A DNA stretch of 8,910 nt from Actinomycetota bacterium (GTDB lineage: Bacteria > Actinomycetota > Acidimicrobiia > Acidimicrobiales > JAFATL01): contig JAFATL010000555.1 of the NCBI GenBank assembly GCA_019243975.1, positions 1 through 8,910 of the forward strand, read 5' to 3'. The notes under the pieces were generated by a model. That model made no database searches. It had not been told where the DNA came from and was given only the letters and a program-made list of their open reading frames with translations. Positions 1 to 5,851 of this stretch are shown here, one piece after another (position 1 is the stretch's first letter; each line of letters starts with the position of its first letter). The translations under genes and the position numbers were made by a program.

Positions 1-920
1 GACACGACACGGCGGCGGTTGATCTGGCGGCGCTTCTCGTAGGAGTCGACGCCGCGCAGCATGGCCTCGACCATGATCTGCACGCTCGGCCAGCGGAAGT
101 GCTTGCGGATGACGTTGCGGCCGTGGAAGCCGAAGCGCCCCTTCCAGATGCCGGCCGCCCGTCGTCCCTCGCAGTTCTTGGCCACCGTCGACAGCAGGTT
201 GCGCTCGACGAGCCGGTACTTGAAGTCGAACGGCAGCACACGCGTCGAGCCGGAGTGCACGTGGTACACCCGCGCCTCGGGCGCGGTCACGAACGCGTAA
301 CCGAACAGGTTGGCCCGCCAGTTCCAGTCGACGTCCTCGTAGTACATGAAGTAGCTCTCGTCGAGCGGCCCCACCCGGTCGAGGTCGAAGGCATCGGTGC
401 GCATCAGCGCAGCCGCGAAGCACGGGCCGAAGCAGCGCTCGACCCGGTCGTACTGGCCGACGTCGAGCTGGCCGATGCCCACGTTGAAGGCGGCGCCGTA
501 CTCGTTGACGGCGTTACCGATGGCGTCGATGACGTGAGGGTCACGCAGGAAGAGGAGCTTGGGCGCCACGCCCATCACCTCGGGCCCCTCCTTGCGCAGC
601 ACATCGGCGCAGTGGCGGATGGCGCTCTCGTCGATGCGGGTGTCGTTGTTGAGGATCATCACCCACTCGCCCTGGCACGCCCGCACGCCCCGGTTGATGC
701 CGCCGGAGAAGCCCCAGTTGTGCCCCAGGTCGACGACCCTGGCCTTCTCGTAGCGATCGGCGACCCGCTGGGGGACGTCCTTGTTCTCGGGCGAGCCGTT
801 CTCGACGATCAGGATCTCGATCAGCTCTTCCGAGTCGGAGGCGGCGACCGACGCGATGCAGCCGTCGAGGTCCTCGAAGGACGCGTTGTAGTTGAGAATC
901 AGTGCGGAGATCGTCGGCAC
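1..920 (-). CDS. Family 2 glycosyltransferase (rhamnosyltransferase-like), C-terminus cut by window edge
   Basis: This GT-A-fold enzyme probably transfers a sugar from a nucleotide donor to a growing surface glycan on the cytoplasmic side of the membrane. Reading from the GTG at 920, 306 codons are visible with no stop before the edge. Seen motifs: a first beta strand with LILNYN at residues 7-12; GHNWGFSGGINRG at 66-78, typical of WbbL-like GT2 enzymes; the metal/nucleotide motif ILNNDT at 89-94; YYEDVDWNWR at 193-202, whose ED pair supplies the likely catalytic base; and YHVHSGST at 219-226. The family is usually near 300-340 residues, so little is missing. The start is chosen because the fold begins at once and a TACCGT hexamer lies 8 bases upstream; an in-frame ATG at 974 would add 18 residues rich in Pro and Arg that the fold does not need. 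It is divergent from the membrane-protein gene at 986. The acceptor and sugar cannot be told; the rhamnosyl label is only by family resemblance. Confidence 0.9.
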   Translation of the reverse strand, partial: MPTISALILNYNASFEDLDGCIASVAASDSEELIEILIVENGSPENKDVPQRVADRYEKARVVDLGHNWGFSGGINRGVRACQGEWVMILNNDTRIDESAIRHCADVLRKEGPEVMGVAPKLLFLRDPHVIDAIGNAVNEYGAAFNVGIGQLDVGQYDRVERCFGPCFAAALMRTDAFDLDRVGPLDESYFMYYEDVDWNWRANLFGYAFVTAPEARVYHVHSGSTRVLPFDFKYRLVERNLLSTVAKNCEGRRAAGIWKGRFGFHGRNVIRKHFRWPSVQIMVEAMLRGVDSYEKRRQINRRRVV

Positions 921-928
921 GGCGTCCG

Positions 929-934
929 ACGGTA
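929..934 (-). promoter_or_regulatory. Putative -10 hexamer for a leaderless GT2 transcript
   Basis: The minus strand reads TACCGT, matching TANNNT, with 8 bases before the GTG at 920. No Shine-Dalgarno-like sequence precedes that GTG. This fits a transcript that starts at or near the start codon. No convincing -35 box is visible, so it remains a pattern match. Confidence 0.35.
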
Positions 935-973
935 TCGCAGGGGGATGCCTGCGAGGGAACCGGGGGGTCTGCA

Positions 974-979
974 TAACAT
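974..979 (+). promoter_or_regulatory. Putative -10 hexamer for the membrane-protein gene
   Basis: TAACAT matches TANNNT and ends 6 bases before the GTG at 986, placing the expected transcription start on or beside that codon. There is no purine-rich ribosome-binding site in front of 986, so a leaderless message would explain the start. The hexamer also overlaps the alternative ATG of the divergent GT2 gene, an argument for the shorter GT2 start. Confidence 0.35.
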
Positions 980-985
980 GCCCCG

Positions 986-2356
986 GTGCGCCTGGCCGAC
1001 GGGGTGGTGGATCGTGCACGCCGCGTCATGGTGCGGCGAGTGCTGTCGGCCAGCATGTATCCCACCCCGCACGCCGAGCTGCGCCGTCCGGTGTGGCGGC
1101 GAGTGCTCACGCCGGTCGCCGCCATCGCCCTCGCCACCGGCGCCCAGCTGATCCGCCTCACCGGCGCCCAGGTGCTCAACACGGTGTGGGCCGAGGACGG
1201 CGCCGTGTTCCTGCGCGACGCCTACAACCGACCGTTCTCGCACGCGTTGTTCCACACCTACGCCGGCTACCTGCACGTGGTGCCCCGCCTGCTGGCCGAG
1301 CTGGCCAGCGACGTGCCGGCGAAGGACGCGTCGATCGTGATGTCGGGCGGCTCGGCGTTGCTCGTGGCGATGCTGTCGGTCGTCGTCTTCCGCGCCAGCC
1401 GGGACGTGATCTCCTCGACCCTCGTGCGCGTGGCGCTGGCCGCGTCGATGGTGGTGCTGCCGGCCACCGCGCTGGAGACGCTCGACAACGCCGCCAACCT
1501 GCACTGGTACCTGATGTTCGCCGCATTCTGGGTGCTGCTGTGGCGGCCGACGTCGCGCACCGAGCGGGTGGTGGCGTGCATGGTGGTAGCGGCGGCCGCG
1601 CTGTGCGACCCGCTGTCAGTCGTGCTGGCGCCGGTGGCGTTGGCGCGTTGGATCGCGTTGCCGCATCGAGGTGAACGCGCCGTGACCATCGCGTACGGCA
1701 CGGCGCTGGCGGTGCAGCTGGCGTTCGCGGTCGGCGCGCAGTCCAACCCACTGCACGTGGCACCCGGCGTCCTCAGCGTCTCGAAGGTGTTCGGCCTGCG
1801 CGTGGCAGCGGCGTCGATCCTCGGCGACCAGATCACCAACCGTCTTTTCCTGACGTGGGGCTGGACGCTTGCGTGGCTGGGCGGCGCGGCGGTGATCGCC
1901 ATTGTGGTGTTCGGCGTGCGCCGGTGGAACTCGCGATGGGTAGTGGTGGCGCTGGCGGTGCTGGCCAGTGCGGCGGTGTTCTTCATCCCGATGACGCTGC
2001 GGTGGGAGCCCAGCCTCATCCCGATCAAGGGGGCCGATGCGCTCGGCGGCGGGTCGCGCTACATGGTCGTGCCTGTGCTGTTGCTGATCTCGGCGTTCCT
2101 CGTGATCGCCGACCAGGCCGGCCAGCGCTGGCGCAACGCGCCGGTGGCGGGGGTCGTGGCCGCCGCTCTGGTCTTCGGTTGGGGCCCGGGCTTCCTCGTG
2201 CGCAACGAGCGGTCACTCGGGCCGACGTGGCGCACGGGCATCACCCAGGCCAAAACGCGATGCCCGAGCACCGGCGGGACGGTGCGCGTCCCCATCCCGC
2301 CGCAGCTCCCGAAGGGGCGCTGGGTGGTGCCGGTGCCGTGCGACCGGCTGCGCTGA
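986..2356 (+). CDS. Polytopic membrane protein, probable GT-C-fold glycosyltransferase
   Basis: The 456-residue product has about nine to eleven hydrophobic segments (roughly residues 38-56, 114-137, 143-161, 174-187, 194-224, 231-250, 291-310, 317-336, 358-375 and 386-405). After the first segment comes WAEDG at 68-72, then FLRDAY at 75-80. An acidic pair in the first outside loop is the hallmark of GT-C enzymes, which use polyprenyl-phosphate sugars on the outer face of the membrane; E70/D71 would be the catalytic candidates. A second loop holds GGGSRYM at 354-360. Residues from about 412 to the end form a soluble tail ending in GRWVVPVPCDR, probably a small outside domain. The sequence does not match a named family that I can recall, so the enzyme role is inferred. 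The start at GTG 986 is supported by the nearby TAACAT; ATG codons at 1028 and 1055 are in-frame alternatives that keep every membrane segment. It ends 13 bp from the converging FG-GAP gene. Confidence 0.7.
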   Translation: MRLADGVVDRARRVMVRRVLSASMYPTPHAELRRPVWRRVLTPVAAIALATGAQLIRLTGAQVLNTVWAEDGAVFLRDAYNRPFSHALFHTYAGYLHVVPRLLAELASDVPAKDASIVMSGGSALLVAMLSVVVFRASRDVISSTLVRVALAASMVVLPATALETLDNAANLHWYLMFAAFWVLLWRPTSRTERVVACMVVAAAALCDPLSVVLAPVALARWIALPHRGERAVTIAYGTALAVQLAFAVGAQSNPLHVAPGVLSVSKVFGLRVAAASILGDQITNRLFLTWGWTLAWLGGAAVIAIVVFGVRRWNSRWVVVALAVLASAAVFFIPMTLRWEPSLIPIKGADALGGGSRYMVVPVLLLISAFLVIADQAGQRWRNAPVAGVVAAALVFGWGPGFLVRNERSLGPTWRTGITQAKTRCPSTGGTVRVPIPPQLPKGRWVVPVPCDRLR

Positions 2357-2369
2357 GGGCCTGCGCGAT

Positions 2370-3548
2370 CTAGCCGGGCGCCGTCGTCGAGGTGGTGGTC
2401 GTGGACCCGGTGGTGGTCGTCGTCGGGTGGCTGGTGGTGGTCGACGGCAACGAGCTGGTCGTCGACGAACCCGGCGGCTCAGGCGAGTCGGCGCCCGGGT
2501 TGCGGACGCCGGCAACCATCACGCCACCGAGGAACTTGGCGTCGTAGGCGAAGAAGCTCGCCACCGGGTTGCCACCCGACTGGTTGAAGATCTTGACGTG
2601 GGGGCCGCCGCCCGAGCCGGGGCCGGTCACGATCTGGTCGCCGGCGACGCCGGGAACGCCGAGGCCGGCGACGTAAACACCACCGGTGAAGCCAGGGTCA
2701 TAGGCGAAGAAGCTGGCGCGCTGCGGGCCCTCGAACTCGAACACCTTGACGTTGGGGCCACCGCCGGGACCAGGGCCGGTCACGATGTCGTCGAGACCGT
2801 CGTTGTTGAAGTCGCCGGTGCCGACGTGCACACCACCGGCGAACTTGCCGTCGTAGGCGAAGAACTGGTTGTCGAGCGTGATCACGCCCTGGTCGTTGGG
2901 CGACCACAGCTTCACGTGGGGGCCGCCGCCGGGCCCGGGCCCGGTGATGACCTCACCGTCGCCGCCGGCCACGAACACGCCACCATGGAAGGCGGCGTCG
3001 TAGGCAAACCAGCTGGCGATCTCGCTCAGGCCGGTGCCGTTCCACTTGAACACCTTGACGTTGGGCCCGCCACCGGGACCGGCACCGACGATGACCTCGT
3101 CCTTGCCGTCGCCGTCGAGGTCGGACGCGGCGACGTTGATGGCGCCCCCGAAGCCGGTGCCGAAGGGGGCGAGGTGGGTGAGCTCGGTGCCGGTCGGGCT
3201 GAGGACGCGGACGTTGCCGGCGGACGCGATGTTGTTGGTGTCGTGATTGACGCCGTCACCGACGACGAGGTCTTGCTGGCCGTCGCCGTTGACGTCACCG
3301 GTGGCGACGCTCAGGCCCTGCAGGTTGAGGTGGTTGAACGCGAAGAAGCCACCGCCGTCGATGGCGGCACCCGCGCTGTTGAAGCGGCGCACGTGGGAGC
3401 TGTACGTCGCCGATCCGGTGACGATGGTTCCACCCCCGTTTACCGCCCGAGCAGGCGTGGTATCGCCTGAGAACACGAACAGCAGACCGGCCAGAACAAG
3501 CACTCCGAGCAGGGACAACGTGGTGCGACGTTCGCTGACTCGCGACAA
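2370..3548 (-). CDS. Secreted FG-GAP/VCBS-like repeat protein, six-unit beta-propeller with Thr/Ser tail
   Basis: An exported protein of 392 residues from the TTG start. Residues 1-35 are a Sec signal peptide: basic MSRVSERR, a hydrophobic core at about 11-27, and an ARA cleavage site at 33-35. Six units of 48-58 residues follow (41-93, 94-151, 152-199, 200-254, 255-305, 306-355), each built around IVTGPGPGGGPxVKVF and FFAYDxxFxGGVxVAxGD. Calcium-type loops DVNGDGQQD, DLDGDGKDE and DFNNDGLDD end units 1, 2 and 4; they are degenerate in 3, 5 and 6. Residues 361-392 are almost all Ser, Thr and Pro, with no LPXTG motif, lipobox or membrane anchor. FG-GAP propellers commonly mediate binding outside the cell; no enzyme active site is seen. 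The longer reading from GTG 3578 adds 10 residues, but a strong Shine-Dalgarno sequence lies 8 bases before TTG 3548. It follows the GT4 gene by 65 bp and may share its transcript. The Thr/Ser tail could be O-glycosylated, which is inference. Confidence 0.85.
   Translation of the reverse strand: MSRVSERRTTLSLLGVLVLAGLLFVFSGDTTPARAVNGGGTIVTGSATYSSHVRRFNSAGAAIDGGGFFAFNHLNLQGLSVATGDVNGDGQQDLVVGDGVNHDTNNIASAGNVRVLSPTGTELTHLAPFGTGFGGAINVAASDLDGDGKDEVIVGAGPGGGPNVKVFKWNGTGLSEIASWFAYDAAFHGGVFVAGGDGEVITGPGPGGGPHVKLWSPNDQGVITLDNQFFAYDGKFAGGVHVGTGDFNNDGLDDIVTGPGPGGGPNVKVFEFEGPQRASFFAYDPGFTGGVYVAGLGVPGVAGDQIVTGPGSGGGPHVKIFNQSGGNPVASFFAYDAKFLGGVMVAGVRNPGADSPEPPGSSTTSSLPSTTTSHPTTTTTGSTTTTSTTAPG
2373..2468 (-). 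repeat. Low-complexity Thr/Ser-rich C-terminal tail
   Basis: Runs of ACC/ACG-type threonine codons (gtggtggtcgt on the plus strand) encode the last 32 residues of the FG-GAP protein, mainly Thr and Ser with a few Pro, Gly and one His. Such tracts act as flexible wall-spanning or O-glycosylated stalks in actinobacterial exported proteins. The repetitive DNA may vary in length between strains. Confidence 0.75.
2484..3428 (-). repeat. Six in-frame tandem FG-GAP-like units
   Basis: Six degenerate units of about 145-175 bp, boundaries taken at each (I/V)VTG/IVG: 3428-3270, 3269-3096, 3095-2952, 2951-2787, 2786-2634 and 2633-2484. Units 3-6 are closest to each other, with near-identical DNA over the GPGPGGGP stretch. 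Units 3 and 5 carry PNVKVF and V(F/Y)VAG; units 4 and 6 carry PHVK and KFxGGV, which points to duplication of a two-unit block. Confidence 0.75.
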
Positions 3549-3556
3549 AGCAGCAA

Positions 3557-3563
3557 CTCCCTT
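3557..3563 (-). promoter_or_regulatory. Shine-Dalgarno sequence that decides the FG-GAP start
   Basis: AAGGGAG on the minus strand stands 8 bases before the TTG at 3548. It lies inside the longer reading from GTG 3578, whose own upstream sequence has no comparable site. Starting at the TTG gives a textbook signal-peptide N-region. Confidence 0.6.
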
Positions 3564-3613
3564 CACGTGGACCGGCACGCTCTACCCAGCCGGTCGGTCG
3601 GTTAATCCCCTGC

Positions 3614-4729
3614 TCACTGGCGCGCCAGGAGCTCGTGCACGACGCGGTCGTAACCCTCGACGGTCTCCTCCCAGCGGAACCGTCCCGCCCATTCCCGCGC
3701 CTTGACACCCATGGCGGCGCGCCGGTCAGGGTCGAGCACGAGGTCGCGCAGCGCGTTGAGCAGGCTGTCGGGCGAAGACACCAAGGTGCCCGACACGCCG
3801 TCGTCGACGACTTCGGGATGCGCGCCGGCGCGGTACGCAACCACCGGTGCGCCCGCGCGCTGCGCTTCGACGAGCGGGAGGTCGAAGCCTTCCCACTTCG
3901 ATGCGGTGACGTAGATGTCGGCCGCCGCGAACAACGACGGCATGTCGTCGACCGGTGCATTGACGACGGCCACCCCGCCGTTGGAGCGCACCCAGTCGCC
4001 GTCGGCCTCCGTGCCGAAGCCCGCCATCACCAGCCGCGCCTTGGGCAGCTCGGCCCGCAGGCGCCCCGCGACGTCCATCAACTCGGCGGTGCCTTTGTAG
4101 GGCTGCCCCTCGGGATTGAGCCGGCCGACGTAGAGGATCATCACCTCGTCGTCAGCCAAGCCGAGGCGCTGGCGAATTTCAGTGGCGGCGCGGTCGTCGG
4201 CCAGCGGGTAGTGATCGGCGCCCAGCAGGATCGGGGTGGCCTTGGCGCGCAGCTTGGCGGGAAGTTCGTCGGCGAGGAACTGGGAGATGGGGAGGATGCG
4301 CGCCGCGTACTTGAACAGGAAGCGCTGCTGCATCTCCTGGCTGTAACGGAAGTTGACGCGCGTCGAGAGGGGGAAGCCCTTCCAGTCGCTCACGCCGAAT
4401 TCGATGGCGAAGCCCCGGTCCCGCAGCGACGGCAACAGCGAGAAGAAGGGCGGGGTGGCCGCACAGAACAGGTCGTGGTGGACGCTCGTGAGCTGGGCGC
4501 CGTGGGCCTGGCGCCAGGCCCGCAGGTCGTAGGTGCCCGCCCAGCGCGTCACGGGGACACCGAACGACACGAGGCGGTACGGCCGGTCGGCGTAGGTGCC
4601 GTCCTCGTAGGACGCGTACACCGTGACTTTGTGACCTCGCTGCGCGAGCCCGGCGGCCACCTGGTCGACCACCAGGTCGGCGCCGAAGCCCAGGCGCATG
4701 CGTTCGGTCAGGAAGGCGAGGTCGGCCAT
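3614..4729 (-). CDS. GT4-type glycosyltransferase (GT-B fold)
   Basis: A 371-residue retaining GT-B enzyme, the usual size for the family, expected in the cytoplasm or at the inner membrane face and using a nucleotide-sugar donor. The N-terminal acceptor domain has the glycine-rich GFGAD loop at 14-18 and RGHKVTVYA at 31-39. The donor domain starts with ILYVGRLNPEGQPYKG at 198-213, whose R203 and K212 normally contact the donor phosphates. The E-x7-E motif is WEGFDLPLVE, with E280 and E288. AGAHPEVVDDG at 301-311 follows as in other GT4 proteins. No signal peptide or membrane span is seen. ATG 4729 has no clear Shine-Dalgarno sequence but a TAGGGT hexamer 9 bases upstream. It starts 30 bp from the divergent GT4 gene at 4760 and runs towards the FG-GAP gene. 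The substrate is unknown. Confidence 0.92.
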   Translation of the reverse strand: MADLAFLTERMRLGFGADLVVDQVAAGLAQRGHKVTVYASYEDGTYADRPYRLVSFGVPVTRWAGTYDLRAWRQAHGAQLTSVHHDLFCAATPPFFSLLPSLRDRGFAIEFGVSDWKGFPLSTRVNFRYSQEMQQRFLFKYAARILPISQFLADELPAKLRAKATPILLGADHYPLADDRAATEIRQRLGLADDEVMILYVGRLNPEGQPYKGTAELMDVAGRLRAELPKARLVMAGFGTEADGDWVRSNGGVAVVNAPVDDMPSLFAAADIYVTASKWEGFDLPLVEAQRAGAPVVAYRAGAHPEVVDDGVSGTLVSSPDSLLNALRDLVLDPDRRAAMGVKAREWAGRFRWEETVEGYDRVVHELLARQ

Positions 4730-4738
4730 CGCCGAACA

Positions 4739-4748
4739 ACCCTAACCT
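4739..4748. promoter_or_regulatory. Putative overlapping divergent -10 elements
   Basis: The 30-bp gap between the two divergent GT4 start codons contains ACCCTAACCT. It reads TAACCT on the plus strand (4743-4748, 11 bases before ATG 4760) and TAGGGT on the minus strand (4744-4739, 9 bases before ATG 4729). The two hexamers share the central TA. No other TANNNT and no Shine-Dalgarno sequence occurs in the gap, so both transcripts would be leaderless or have leaders of only a few bases. The -35 regions would lie inside the opposing coding sequences. Confidence 0.4.
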
Positions 4749-4759
4749 GACCCTCACCG

Positions 4760-5851
4760 ATGAAGATCGCGTACGTCTCACCCCTCCATTTCGACGGGTC
4801 CTCGTACGTCGGCGGGGGCGAGCGCTACCCGCTGAACCTCGCACGAGGCGTGGCCGCCGACGGGACCTGCACCGTGGAGCTGGTCTCCTACGGCCCGCAG
4901 GCGGCGCGGCGCGAGCTGGCACCGGGCGTGACGCTGCGGGTGCTGCCGGGCACCCAGCCCGCCCACCCCCTCGACGTGAGCTCCTGGGATCTCGTCGACG
5001 CGTTGCGGGACGCCGATCTCGTGCACGTGCATCAGGTGTTCACGCGGGGCAGCGAGATCGCGGTGCTGGTGGCGCGGCAGCTGCACAAGCCCATCTGCGT
5101 CACCGATCACGGCGGTGGCACGACGCGGCGGCTCGAGTCGTCGGGCGCGCTGGCGCTGGCCGACGCGGTCGTCGCCTACTCCGACTTCGGTGCGTCGTTG
5201 GTGCGGGCGACCATCCCGACCCACGTCATCAAGGGCGGCGTCGACGCCGCGTTCTTCACGCCGCCGACCGCCGGCACCCGTGACCGGGTGCTGTTCGTGG
5301 GCCGGTGGCTGCCGCACAAAGGCATCGAGACGTTGGTCGACGCGCTGCCGGCCGGTGTGCGCCTCACCATTTGCGGCCAGCCCTACTCCGACGACTACAC
5401 CGCGCGGCTACGCGCGCAGGTCGATGGGCGCGGCATCGCCGCGCACGTGGAGTTCGTCTCCGACCGTGACGACGACGGGCTGCGCGAGCTCTACCGACGG
5501 GCGTACGCGGTCGTGCTCCCGTCGATGTACGAGGACGCCTACGGCAACACCTACCTGGCGCCCGAGCTGATGGGCTTCAGCCTGCTCGAGGGGATGGCGT
5601 GCGGTGCCCCGGCGGTCTGTTCGCGCGTCGGCGCCATGCCCGAGTTCGTGCGCCACGGTGAGACCGGATTCGTGTTCGACACCCGCGATGAGCTGCACGA
5701 CGTGCTGCAGCGGCTGGCAGTGTCGCCCGATCTGGTCGCGGCGATCGGCCGGGCAGGGAGGGCGTCGGCCGAGGCGTTCGACCTGCACGTCGCCGGTGGC
5801 CGCATGCGCGCCTTGTACGAAGAACTCGTGGCCGCACGGAGGGCCGCATGA
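4760..5851 (+). CDS. GT4-type glycosyltransferase, first gene of a three-gene operon
   Basis: A 363-residue GT-B enzyme. The N-terminal domain opens with MKIAYVSPL and carries the glycine-rich GGGERY at 18-23, then VHVHQVF at 88-94 and DHGGGTTR at 116-123, positions where GT4 enzymes bind acceptor or donor. The C-terminal domain begins LFVGRWLPHKGIE at 178-190, with R182 and K187 as likely phosphate contacts. The E-x7-E motif is ELMGFSLLE (E269, E277), followed by GMACGAPAVCSRVG and MPEFVRHGETG, which is standard. The segment YGNTYLAPE before the motif is longer than usual. There is no signal peptide or membrane segment. ATG 4760 is the only start that keeps the first strand. Its stop overlaps the next start as ATGA, so the two are probably translationally coupled and may add successive sugars to one glycan. 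Donor and acceptor are unknown. Confidence 0.92.
   Translation: MKIAYVSPLHFDGSSYVGGGERYPLNLARGVAADGTCTVELVSYGPQAARRELAPGVTLRVLPGTQPAHPLDVSSWDLVDALRDADLVHVHQVFTRGSEIAVLVARQLHKPICVTDHGGGTTRRLESSGALALADAVVAYSDFGASLVRATIPTHVIKGGVDAAFFTPPTAGTRDRVLFVGRWLPHKGIETLVDALPAGVRLTICGQPYSDDYTARLRAQVDGRGIAAHVEFVSDRDDDGLRELYRRAYAVVLPSMYEDAYGNTYLAPELMGFSLLEGMACGAPAVCSRVGAMPEFVRHGETGFVFDTRDELHDVLQRLAVSPDLVAAIGRAGRASAEAFDLHVAGGRMRALYEELVAARRAA
5838..5843 (+). promoter_or_regulatory. Shine-Dalgarno sequence for the second GT4 gene
   Basis: GGAGGG lies 4 bases before ATG 5848, within the last codons of the preceding gene. The spacing is short, but together with the ATGA overlap it supports coupled translation. 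Confidence 0.55.

Noticed and set aside
920..974. Longer GT2 start at ATG 974
   Set aside because: It would add 18 residues, mostly Pro, Arg and Ala, before a fold that begins directly at GTG 920, and it overlaps the putative -10 of the divergent gene. It cannot be fully excluded.
99..1151. Plus-strand open frame of 350 codons opposite the GT2 gene
   Set aside because: The minus strand encodes a clear GT2 enzyme with all motifs; this frame also crosses the divergent gap into the next gene's start in another frame.
2340..2385. Possible bidirectional terminator between the convergent genes
   Set aside because: The 13-bp gap and its flanks contain short G/C-rich inverted matches such as TGCGC, but no stable stem with a T-run on either strand.
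2427..3470. Plus-strand open frame of 347 codons opposite the FG-GAP gene
   Set aside because: Its apparent repeats are the antisense image of the FG-GAP units; no start signal or domain is seen.
3593..3605. Short tandem GGTC repeat (ggtcggtcggtta) between the GT4 and FG-GAP genes
   Set aside because: Three copies of a 4-base unit in a GC-rich gap are expected by chance; no operator or promoter hexamer could be tied to it.
3635..4750. Plus-strand open frame of 371 codons opposite the GT4 gene
   Set aside because: It mirrors the minus-strand gene almost end to end, is rich in His, Arg, Val and Gly as high-GC antisense frames are, and shows no motif, whereas the minus strand carries all GT4 motifs.
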